Below, piece after piece: positions 25,901-33,646 of a stretch of 39,966 bases of DNA. The DNA comes from an uncultured Prevotellaceae bacterium (GTDB taxonomy: Bacteria; Bacteroidota; Bacteroidia; Bacteroidales; Bacteroidaceae). The stretch is from assembly GCA_902799765.1 (NCBI GenBank), contig CADCBZ010000002.1, positions 1 through 39,966 of the forward strand, in the 5' to 3' direction. The notes beneath the pieces are model-generated. The model was not told the DNA's origin. It saw nothing but the letters and a program-made list of their open reading frames with translations, and searched no databases. How positions within the stretch are numbered: position 1 is the stretch's first letter; every line of letters begins with the position of its first letter. A program made the translations under genes and the position numbers.

Positions 25901-28900
25901 AGTCACGGATTCCCAGCACTTCTCTTTCTTACTGTCATCAAGTAGTGACAGCACATTTTTGATTGATCTCAGGTTTTCATCGCTCTGAATATAATCAGCG
26001 GAGAACTTTTGTGATAAAATGATATCCCAATCCCATAGGTCAGCATATCTCGAAAGATTATCTATGATAAAATCGGTTTCACATCTTTCGGTAATATTGC
26101 TCCAATCCCATCTTGCATATGAAGAATACGCACATTTAAGGATAGAGGATAGCTGCATATTGTCATTAAGAACATCCCAGTCAAGACGCTCCGACACCAT
26201 TTCATTTTCAAAAATAGCTTCTAAACCGTTGTATGTTTCATTACACAAACGCCATGATATTGCATACCAATCCAAGTAATCAGCTCTTTCCTTAATTGCA
26301 GAGAATATATGACCAAGGGGTGCCTTTTTTGATATCAATGGCCAATTCCAAAAAAATTCCAGGTTTTTATCAACAAGCAACTCTTTGGAAATGGAACTTA
26401 AGACTTTATCATGAACAATATCTTTCCTCCAAAGTGAGAGATACTTAGTAAGGTGGGATGCAATAACGGAACCAGATAGTGTTTGAGATAGAACATTCCA
26501 ATCCCATCGATCTTTATATGCCTCAAGTAATGATGGATTTGAATCTATTAATTTGGCCAACCTAGAAGAAAGAATGACAAAATCCCAGTTCAATGATAAC
26601 CTGCTTTGTATAAATTCAATTGAAAGAGATTCTGACAAACGAGACCAGAGCTTTATTCCATAACCATATGAATGTTGAGCAATAGAATCAATTTTATCTG
26701 CAACGGCAGCTATTTCTAAAGCATCGAAATATTTTTCTATTGTAGCCGCATTTGCTGACAATAGCCATATGGAGATAACTTCAGGATGCAGACGAAGCCT
26801 ATCACAGAACCGAACGTCATTGACCAGATTTCTATTTCTAGCCAAGGATTTCCATTGCCAAGGAAAGGTTTCGTATTTTTCTATCCAATCAAAACTTGGA
26901 GCACTTGCTGATACAAAGTTTGTATTATCGGATGAAGTCATCCATAAAGAATAATGACTGAAGAATTCTTCTGTAAATTCTATATCCGATATTCTTAGCC
27001 AATTCTTATACGAAACACGGTCTTTGCCAATAGACAGGAATTCGTATAACCCTGCAAAATGTTCATTCTCTGACAGACTTTCCCAATTCCATTTGAAACT
27101 AGGATAATCTTGTACATAATCAATTGATTCAATATTTTTTGAGATGAAATCTAAATCATACTCGGTTACAATTTTTGAATTATACTTTTCAAAAAACTCT
27201 TTTGTCCATGAAACATAATCGTATTGGATAAAACCCGGAGTACAAGATGTAGAATCCCAAGAAAGCAGTCCTGTTTTCTCAAAAAAAACAATCAGTTCAT
27301 CATCCCAAGGATAATGAGATTTATTTTGTAAACTATATGCTAAGAGCATTCCTTTTTCTCTGGCTTCAATAACCATCTTAAGAAATGACTCTGATTTTAT
27401 ACACTTATCTTTAATAGATGATGTGATAACCTTATCCAGGATATAACCAACATATGTGAAGATAGATTCTTTTAACAAGATAAGGTTGTCTACAAGCAAA
27501 TCTATATTTACGTTATATGTAAAGTACCTCCAATCCCATTGTTTTGTGGGGTTCTCAACAACTAAGTATAAATCTTCTTTTGAGAGCCAAGAGGTTAGAT
27601 TGAAGAAGCTTATATGTATATTGTTGATGTTGGATTTAACAAAGTCAATGTCTATAAATCTGGAAACGACTTCCCATTCCCATTCTTCGCCTGGTTTTAC
27701 ATGAGCAAGCATTATTTTCTGCGCAACTGGCTTTGTCATATCGTCTCTAGACAAGACAATATTATAGTTCCAGTCAAAAGAATCCGCAGATTCTAAAATA
27801 TAATTAATAGGGAGTCTAAAAGACAATATCGCAAAATCAAAATGGACAAATGGGTCTTTGAGATGTTTGATTATGACATCAACCGGACAAACATGGGATA
27901 ATACCCCCCATTGCTCGTATTGACATAGTTCATTCTTTGATATGTATTCAAAAGTTTCGTCATCGTCCCAAGCAGTACGATGATCATTGATGATTATGTC
28001 AAATTCTTCTTCCTCAATTTCTTGTTCAAAATATCTGATTTCTTTGTAACTGATGATGGAGTCAGTATCATTCAGCAACTTACAATATAAAGATCTACGA
28101 ATTTTCTGGTCTCGCAGATGTTCGTTTTCGAAACGGTAAAGCAAATTACATGCTGGTTCAGATAACACATTATCATGAAAAACCAAAGGATAGAAATTTC
28201 CTTCGTAATCGTACAACTTAACATCTACATAATAAACAGGGAATTTGAAAAGCAAATCTTTTTTTGCCTCGAAGATGTGAAGCTCAGAGATTGACTGTAA
28301 TCTAATCCTATCTGTCAGCTCATCATTATTACGCAAATTAATACTATCTGGATCAAAGTCGTCTACTCTTTCAATATCTGTAATATCTGAATAGAATCCG
28401 AGTGCATTATAGAATGGGAAAAAAACACTATCATCAGGCAAAGAAGATTTGTTGATGTTTTCTAAAAGCTGCTTTTTGCCTTTATATATTTTAAACTTAC
28501 AGTTCTCTTCTAATGCTATTTTGCCAAGATTCGTTAACCTTATAATTTTCTTCGGCTCTACTTGTTTGTTTTCTTCCACACCAGAGATATCCGAAGAATC
28601 TTCAGCTTTAGGTAACACATTAGATTCTTCAACAATAAGTTTCCATTTGAAGGAAGATTCCAATAATTTCTTAAAGAAAACTTTCTCTGCACGATCTTCA
28701 TAGAATTGTACATTTTCATACAGCCTATTGGCCATGTCAAAACCCAATTTCATGCCGAGTTCTTCTCTTGTCACTTCTTCCCCCTCACAGGAATAAAGTA
28801 ACTTTAGTATTATCGTTTCAATGTCAGTCAAAGGTTCTTTTTCATAGAACATCACTGTACACTGAGATTCTCTAATCTGCCACGACCTCAACTTTCTATC

Positions 28901-28957
28901 GGAAGGGAGTGAGGAATAAATAAGAGTCCCTTTTTCAATTATATGTTGATAATCCAT
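22913..28957 (-). CDS. giant W-repeat protein with DarT-like ADP-ribosyltransferase and HD domains
   Basis: This 2,014-aa protein has four parts. Residues about 45-120 look like a winged helix (IETIILKLLYS... VTREELGMKLGF). Residues about 350-1445 contain about 30 degenerate repeats built on [FLRE]-W-[DN]-W-x-x-[LI]-S, mostly 25-45 residues apart. Residues about 1469-1680 match DarT (DUF4433): IYHFTHLYNIIDIL (His1472), HPFARFYYRPKSLTQFYN (Arg1520, Arg1524) and QQEFLI with Glu1661 at the catalytic glutamate position. Residues about 1846-1960 form an HD domain: H1847/H1851, HDLGK (H1884, D1885), YHSVDD and KDADALDR (D1951). DarT modifies thymidine in single-stranded DNA. The gene starts one base after the helicase gene and ends flush with the macro gene. 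Confidence 0.82.
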   Translation of the reverse strand: MDYQHIIEKGTLIYSSLPSDRKLRSWQIRESQCTVMFYEKEPLTDIETIILKLLYSCEGEEVTREELGMKLGFDMANRLYENVQFYEDRAEKVFFKKLLESSFKWKLIVEESNVLPKAEDSSDISGVEENKQVEPKKIIRLTNLGKIALEENCKFKIYKGKKQLLENINKSSLPDDSVFFPFYNALGFYSDITDIERVDDFDPDSINLRNNDELTDRIRLQSISELHIFEAKKDLLFKFPVYYVDVKLYDYEGNFYPLVFHDNVLSEPACNLLYRFENEHLRDQKIRRSLYCKLLNDTDSIISYKEIRYFEQEIEEEEFDIIINDHRTAWDDDETFEYISKNELCQYEQWGVLSHVCPVDVIIKHLKDPFVHFDFAILSFRLPINYILESADSFDWNYNIVLSRDDMTKPVAQKIMLAHVKPGEEWEWEVVSRFIDIDFVKSNINNIHISFFNLTSWLSKEDLYLVVENPTKQWDWRYFTYNVNIDLLVDNLILLKESIFTYVGYILDKVITSSIKDKCIKSESFLKMVIEAREKGMLLAYSLQNKSHYPWDDELIVFFEKTGLLSWDSTSCTPGFIQYDYVSWTKEFFEKYNSKIVTEYDLDFISKNIESIDYVQDYPSFKWNWESLSENEHFAGLYEFLSIGKDRVSYKNWLRISDIEFTEEFFSHYSLWMTSSDNTNFVSASAPSFDWIEKYETFPWQWKSLARNRNLVNDVRFCDRLRLHPEVISIWLLSANAATIEKYFDALEIAAVADKIDSIAQHSYGYGIKLWSRLSESLSIEFIQSRLSLNWDFVILSSRLAKLIDSNPSLLEAYKDRWDWNVLSQTLSGSVIASHLTKYLSLWRKDIVHDKVLSSISKELLVDKNLEFFWNWPLISKKAPLGHIFSAIKERADYLDWYAISWRLCNETYNGLEAIFENEMVSERLDWDVLNDNMQLSSILKCAYSSYARWDWSNITERCETDFIIDNLSRYADLWDWDIILSQKFSADYIQSDENLRSIKNVLSLLDDSKKEKCWESVTRAFEPYELLSLSEEKNPENGYFWDYSYIYDAIDNPELFVERPHSYVNWTAFSGCNPVNQMFTYNSDEYAYRTWKSVVRRKLKDEKFKWDFSELTKLESIQNQHALFYSIMPEKWDWDYISHYGLCLLPNKNGDANLRKYRDRLNFSLISLRTDINITDDMVSSYIDEEWDWNALSSNEKTALTFAFIFSHTEKEWDWIAISQNKSIKWDKNYLRKLCKIDRIASSISWNDVVRREELKFDDSLIKCISQFDFDWMLLTGNPSYVPSIETIQKAKDCGRANWDSISSNPGLTLDIAKHFKDDLNWSIVTSNESVINIEDGATIEELKDYLDWQYLSEKMTLSNDILLRYAPLFNWNVINKKYNYSEFSEAVIDALESFIDWNKLSKASIEFSIEFIRKYRDRWNWNSLLENPAISIIDAESIRKVFKEEVNRVRFVKNLEESDSHGYDSLKIYHFTHLYNIIDILRSKKILSRDKAMELKRLKYSSAGSVINLTSKAHPFARFYYRPKSLTQFYNECLGKDSSCGEEKYRLVGYDYNGKKIWQKYWKSYYDNAQALNLPKCPIPIFMEFDVSEVIEKMPELCYYSNGNLQRGSAQIFKVTDSPSNLATQYLYYNMTDASDLADSGPYSYDYYSEHIKRESQQEFLIKEEFDFSNIDSLRIYCMEDSHAELLKQYFADDSIISRISVRPSLFSFKNRHLTFNEEKDRISIESNYDLNGCAYMRIKGGTIINTDCIINNTSEGIIMYPMVEFSKNNPPEEIYFVDPSPYASTKEWLIFSSIISEGDSAKSEQQSEDRFQDLNYEEFPKEMSKLSIQLDRSLFYPHMVYSWHGIAHTSRVLFMSYLIANTIPDIPTDVKEGCYYAAIIHDLGKKSDREGEEHGNSSAMLYDSRLKSMISNSRICNSVLEAIRYHSVDDSLCPVTCKNNLIWKILKDADALDRSRFHGKGCDKSYLRLSIYDTLRGQKILALANVLPSLTEYNSWNSPYEEIVKSIKQYK

Positions 28958-28958
28958 A

Positions 28959-31900
28959 TTATTTGTCTGCTATATTATATAAATGTTGTAGATAGATACC
29001 GTACCATAGGCCGGTACCGCTTACATGGATATCTTTAATGTTAAACTTATCCATTAAAGACAAGAACATTGGTAAACCAAGACGCATAGTGATCTGGTCA
29101 TCAATCTTCTTGTTGCCCTTTGATGCCTCAAAATCGAAGTCGTTTAGGTCTCCGACAGTATCAAACTGATTGAGAATAGCTTCATTACATGTATCTATAC
29201 ACTCTAATATTTTGTCTCTTGTCATCACCCGATCATGCTGTGCGGCATTATTCTTTCCTCCTGTTGCATGAGTGATAGCTGTACCGACACTAATGCAGAA
29301 ACTTTCAGAATCTGACTGCATAGCTTCTCCCATATTCTTATAGAAAACGACTAACCTCTCTTTAATCTTTTGATCACTTTTTTTCAATGCCTCAGATACA
29401 GGAGTATCTCTATCAGAATCAAGAAACAGAATATTTCTCAATGCCGTTGTTCCAAGATTTATACTATAAGAATTAATGAGGTCATTATTTTTGAACACAG
29501 ATACCTCGGTTGAACCTCCTCCCTGGTCTATCATTACTACATGAGGAGATGTCAACATCTGTTGCTTATATCTCGAACTGAAGAGATATGCAAACATCGT
29601 TGAAACTGATTCTTCCTTTTTGGATAAGATTCGAACATTAATTCCAGCTCTGCTTTTAATAAAAGCAACTATTTCATCACGATTTTTAGCAGTTCTATAA
29701 GCTGCAGTTGCTACTGTATATACGACATCAACGTGTTCGCTCAACATTATACGCTTCCATTGCAATATTGTTGGCATAACATTCTTGTTGAAAAAACGCA
29801 TATCCATTTCATTCTGCGAGTCAAGACCTTTACCTGTTTCTGTTTTGTATGCATTGCGAATGAAGTTTCTGAAATCAAAAGCTTCAACACTTGCATTCCG
29901 AATAACATCTTGATCTTTACCTATTAGACACTTAACAGCTTTTGTTGACAACTCAAGAACTGCGATTTTGGGATTCGACCTATTGGCCATTGGGTTAAGC
30001 CATGTTTCTATAACACGCAAGTGTCCATCCGTTTCTGGATTTATGTCTCGTGTATTCAAATTAGCAGACCTATTCTTGGAAATAGGACGAGGCCGCTTCT
30101 TCATCAATTGATGTTCCCACTTGATTATTCTTCCACATGGGTTCTCTTTGATAGTATCATAAACATTTTTATAGATAGCATCTCCATCCTTATTTTTGTA
30201 TGCCGAATAATGTGAGCTATTACCTACAATAATTAGTAAACGTTTGGCTCGCGACAATGCCACATTGAGTCTGTTAGGTGATTTAGCAAATCCCAAATCT
30301 GATTGTCTCCTATATCCCAAACCCTTATAGATACGGAAATCTGGAGCTTGTTTATCATTCTCGGCAATACAATTACTTCGAACAAGCGAAACAATAACGA
30401 TGTTGCGTTCCATTCCCTGGAACCTGTCGACAGAACTAGGTTTCAAAGTCAGTTTACCTGAAAAGTTTGCCTGTAGTCTTTTTAAATGCTTTAGTTGAGC
30501 ACCATAAAAAGTTATCAAACCTATTTCCTTGTCCTCCTCTGATGTGAATTTGTCGTTATACTGCTTAAAAGAGGCAGAAGATGCTAATTGAGATAAAACC
30601 CAGTTGATTGCATCAACTTCGCCCATATTAACTCTAGATGTTCCCTCTGCAATTTCAGGAGAATTAGTGTCTATCCAAATAACGTGGTTTTCAGGTGCAA
30701 TTAATCCTTCAATATTAATTCCATGAAAACGTGAAAAAGGCGTTCCTTCAGATTCATAATCTTCGTCGATAAAACCGCATTCAAGTCCACCATCCTTTAT
30801 ATAGAATTGTTTAATAACATCGTTTATATCAGGATGCATTCTATATTGTTTTTTAAATGTTCCTTTTATAGAATCATTCGCCTGAACGAACAGTCTCTCA
30901 AAATGAGATTTTTCTAACTGGTCAAAGTTATGTCTTACAAAATTTTCAAGCTCAATAATTTGTTCTTTTTCTTCGATGTCTGTAGCTTGAAGTCCTTGAT
31001 AATGGAGCTTGTATAAAATATCCTCCCTATCTAGATTGGGCGGCAACTGGCGATGGTCCCCTATAATCACTGATTTTTTCCCATAAACAAGAGGCATAGA
31101 TAGTTCTGATGGTGTTGCCTTAGATGCTTCATCTTGAACAACAACGTCAAAAGAGATGTGCTCGGCATCCTTGAAAACCGATTTATATCTTTTCATAAAG
31201 CGGCTTTCAATTTTATCTTTTCCTGCTTCAATAGCTTGATAGTTCTTTTCCGTAATCGAACTACATGTGGCGCCTATGACATTGCAATGCTGACGATATA
31301 AGTTAAAAAGTAGTTCTCGTTTATCCTGTGGAAGATTTAAGATATATGTCCTCCACATATCATATACAGTAGGGTCTTTTAAATGACAACGCTTAAGAAT
31401 ATTATTTAACCACCTTTCCAGTACTACATTTTTATTATTGAATAATTTATACTCCTCCGATTCTTCAATAGCTTCATTGTCTTCCGATAATACTCTATTT
31501 TGTGAAAAATCAATTCCTGCCCATTTCATCATTTCGGTAAGAGCATAAGGAAGACCTTCAGAAGAGAAGCGGTCGCCGGCTCCTATTCTAATAGGCTTAA
31601 CAACATTATGCTCTGAGAATTTAAGTCGATCCAGAGCATTATCAACAGCGAGATTAGCCTCAGAAGTTAATAATGTTCTATCCTGAGGATGAGCCAAAGC
31701 GAGTTGCCAAATCAACTCCGCGATGGCCGTAGACTTTCCTGTTCCAGGAGGACCTTGAATAACAGCCAAATCTTTAGCCTCTACTGCTTTTGCTATCGCT
31801 TCTACCTGCCATTCATTAAGATGTTTGTTCAGGCGGTTCTTTTCTATCGTTTCGATACGGGAAGCGATTTTATCTTGATTGATTGGGGTCGCCTTGCTAG

Positions 31901-33134
31901 CATCAAACAAATAACTTGCAAGCATTGGATTTCTTAACTGTTCATAGTTCTCTGTAATGTAATCAAAAGATTCTTGAAGGCGATTGACTTTTTCGGAATC
32001 ACCTGAAAGGTCTGTTGCGACTTTTGTAAGTTTACCTTCATCTATCAAAGATTCTACATTACTTAAGTTTTTTTCATCAACTATGAAAGTTAAAGATGGG
32101 TAGTTGACATTTTTTAATTTACCCACCTCAATGCCATTGCACGAAAAAACCTCTCCCCGAAGAGTCCCAACAACTACTGACTCATGTTCTTGCATACCAA
32201 AAACATTACGTTCTATATAAAATTTGTCTAACTCTTCCAGTGCTTCAATTCTGTATTCTAAATCGATTGGAGGATATTCAGTAATTTCGCCTGTTTCTTC
32301 ATTTTCTATTGTACAACCCGTCTTTATCTCTAGAATAATGTCGTATAACGCTGCGTGGAAATCGCGTGCTTGCGAATGAGAACTATATGATTGGCGAAAA
32401 TAAATTTCTCCCCGTCTGGGTGTTGAAATTACAATATTGGGAAAACATTCTTCCAATTGTTTCTTTATTTCTTCTTCTTTATCTTTTTGGAAGCCCCATA
32501 TCTTGCCTTCAAGAAATGGTTGTGGGAAGAAATTCATGTATAAACACTCGCATTCTTCCTCAAATTCTTTCATTATTCGAGGAGAAATTTGGTCCACATT
32601 GGCATAGAAAGACCATGAATTCTTGGTTATAGGAATAAGCGCAGTATTGAATTTCTGTGCAAAAGATTTTTTGAACAGATTGAACTTTGACTCAGTATTG
32701 GCTTGGACAACAAGTTTCTTGTCTTTCTTGTATAATTTGGCAGAATCCGGAATTAAAACAATAGGCTGCTTCATGTATTGGAGCAGAAGTTTGTTTATTT
32801 GAGTAAAAACTTTCCAGATTTCTCTAATTGTCTTTTCCTCACCACCAAGATTCTTAACATCTTCGGCTACTTGCTCTTTAATTGCTTGCTCGTCAGCTTT
32901 TTTCTTACTTAAATTATAACGAGTATTCCCATACTTGTCAGGCTTACCCTCGCCTAGAACCATAACTTTGATTTGCTGGCCTTCTTGCAAATAGTCTGCT
33001 ACTTGGCCATACTTACATGGAACTTCCGAAAAATGAATCATCCCAGAGGTTCTTCCTTCAAGCCTTACGAATGCACCGATTTCAGTAATGTTGAAGATTT
33101 GTACAGTGATTATATCGCCTTTGTTATACCCCAT
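28959..33134 (-). CDS. S1 domain / SF1 helicase / Ppx-GppA-like fusion protein
   Basis: The 1,391-aa protein starts with an S1 RNA-binding domain (residues 5-75: GDIITVQIFNITEIGAFVRLEG, SGMIHFSEV). After a region of about 350 residues comes an Upf1/Dna2-like SF1 helicase: Walker A GPPGTGKS (461-468), DEAS (668-671), IIGDHRQLPP, QYRMHPD (from 763), VDRFQGMERNIVIVS and NVALSRAKR (957-965). The C terminus (about 1054-1388) is an ASKHA fold like exopolyphosphatase/pppGpp phosphatase: ATAAYRTAKNRDE, the KKEES acidic site, and DQGGGSTEV from Asp1203, then SVGTAITHATGG. Its first motif has Glu where Asp is usual (LELSTKAVK). This is the first gene of the AT-rich three-gene cassette. A plain helicase annotation would miss the phosphatase part. 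Confidence 0.85.
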   Translation of the reverse strand: MGYNKGDIITVQIFNITEIGAFVRLEGRTSGMIHFSEVPCKYGQVADYLQEGQQIKVMVLGEGKPDKYGNTRYNLSKKKADEQAIKEQVAEDVKNLGGEEKTIREIWKVFTQINKLLLQYMKQPIVLIPDSAKLYKKDKKLVVQANTESKFNLFKKSFAQKFNTALIPITKNSWSFYANVDQISPRIMKEFEEECECLYMNFFPQPFLEGKIWGFQKDKEEEIKKQLEECFPNIVISTPRRGEIYFRQSYSSHSQARDFHAALYDIILEIKTGCTIENEETGEITEYPPIDLEYRIEALEELDKFYIERNVFGMQEHESVVVGTLRGEVFSCNGIEVGKLKNVNYPSLTFIVDEKNLSNVESLIDEGKLTKVATDLSGDSEKVNRLQESFDYITENYEQLRNPMLASYLFDASKATPINQDKIASRIETIEKNRLNKHLNEWQVEAIAKAVEAKDLAVIQGPPGTGKSTAIAELIWQLALAHPQDRTLLTSEANLAVDNALDRLKFSEHNVVKPIRIGAGDRFSSEGLPYALTEMMKWAGIDFSQNRVLSEDNEAIEESEEYKLFNNKNVVLERWLNNILKRCHLKDPTVYDMWRTYILNLPQDKRELLFNLYRQHCNVIGATCSSITEKNYQAIEAGKDKIESRFMKRYKSVFKDAEHISFDVVVQDEASKATPSELSMPLVYGKKSVIIGDHRQLPPNLDREDILYKLHYQGLQATDIEEKEQIIELENFVRHNFDQLEKSHFERLFVQANDSIKGTFKKQYRMHPDINDVIKQFYIKDGGLECGFIDEDYESEGTPFSRFHGINIEGLIAPENHVIWIDTNSPEIAEGTSRVNMGEVDAINWVLSQLASSASFKQYNDKFTSEEDKEIGLITFYGAQLKHLKRLQANFSGKLTLKPSSVDRFQGMERNIVIVSLVRSNCIAENDKQAPDFRIYKGLGYRRQSDLGFAKSPNRLNVALSRAKRLLIIVGNSSHYSAYKNKDGDAIYKNVYDTIKENPCGRIIKWEHQLMKKRPRPISKNRSANLNTRDINPETDGHLRVIETWLNPMANRSNPKIAVLELSTKAVKCLIGKDQDVIRNASVEAFDFRNFIRNAYKTETGKGLDSQNEMDMRFFNKNVMPTILQWKRIMLSEHVDVVYTVATAAYRTAKNRDEIVAFIKSRAGINVRILSKKEESVSTMFAYLFSSRYKQQMLTSPHVVMIDQGGGSTEVSVFKNNDLINSYSINLGTTALRNILFLDSDRDTPVSEALKKSDQKIKERLVVFYKNMGEAMQSDSESFCISVGTAITHATGGKNNAAQHDRVMTRDKILECIDTCNEAILNQFDTVGDLNDFDFEASKGNKKIDDQITMRLGLPMFLSLMDKFNIKDIHVSGTGLWYGIYLQHLYNIADK

Positions 33135-33202
33135 TAGTATTTTTATTGAGTTGTATATTTATATGTTACATGAAGTGATTTCTGTTATGAACATGCGCTA
33201 CA

Positions 33203-33460
33203 TTAGTAATATATGCTCTTGCGTCCATCTTTGTTGAGCAAGATATCAAGGTTTACATCAGAGAGAGAGTCTGGAGAAACGTCTTCTTGTAGACACTCCT
33301 CATGTGGAGTAGTCCCACACTTCTCGCGGACATACTTCAGAACTTCATCAAATGTATAGTACTCCGGTAGTTCAAATCCATGATATTGCTCAGATTTCAT
33401 GAAGAAGTCCATCGCTTCATCATGATTCAAGGTTAATATATTTTTAGCGGCTTTGCTCAT
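33203..33460 (-). pseudogene. N-terminal remnant of a reverse-transcriptase-type defence gene
   Basis: This 85-codon ORF reads LNHDEAMDFFMKSEQY, FELPEYYTFDEVLKYV and SDVNLDILLNKDGR before stopping after KSIYY. From memory, prokaryotic defence-type RNA-directed DNA polymerases begin this way (A..FFLK..SY...LPPYF.F..LL... VNY.L..NKDGKYAWRP) and continue into the polymerase palm. Here the sequence diverges just where the polymerase should start, so I read it as a truncated 5' stub. It keeps a good promoter (33511) and would be the first ORF of the transcript that now runs into the helicase gene. It could instead be a small independent protein; a search is needed. Confidence 0.5.
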
Positions 33461-33510
33461 ATAGGTGTCATTAGCAATTATTCATCTGCAGAATTGTCAG
33501 ATTTTGACCA

Positions 33511-33540
33511 CAAAGATAGTTATAAAATTCGGAACACAAA
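33511..33540 (-). promoter_or_regulatory. promoter of the defence cassette transcript
   Basis: On the - strand TTTG (33537-33540) is followed after 18 bases by TATCTTTG (33511-33518), a close match to the Bacteroidetes -33/-7 pattern, 51 bases before the start of the 85-codon ORF. No comparable promoter is seen in the 68 bases in front of the helicase gene, so this one probably drives the cassette. The rest of the 33461-33646 gap shows nothing else. Confidence 0.75.
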
Positions 33541-33646
33541 CAACATCACCTAAGATTCTTCGTTTTTTTGTTGCATTTTAACAGTTGAGAGCAACTTGCA
33601 GACACATTTCGCTGCAAATCGCTCCAACCATACTGTTTTGATTGCT

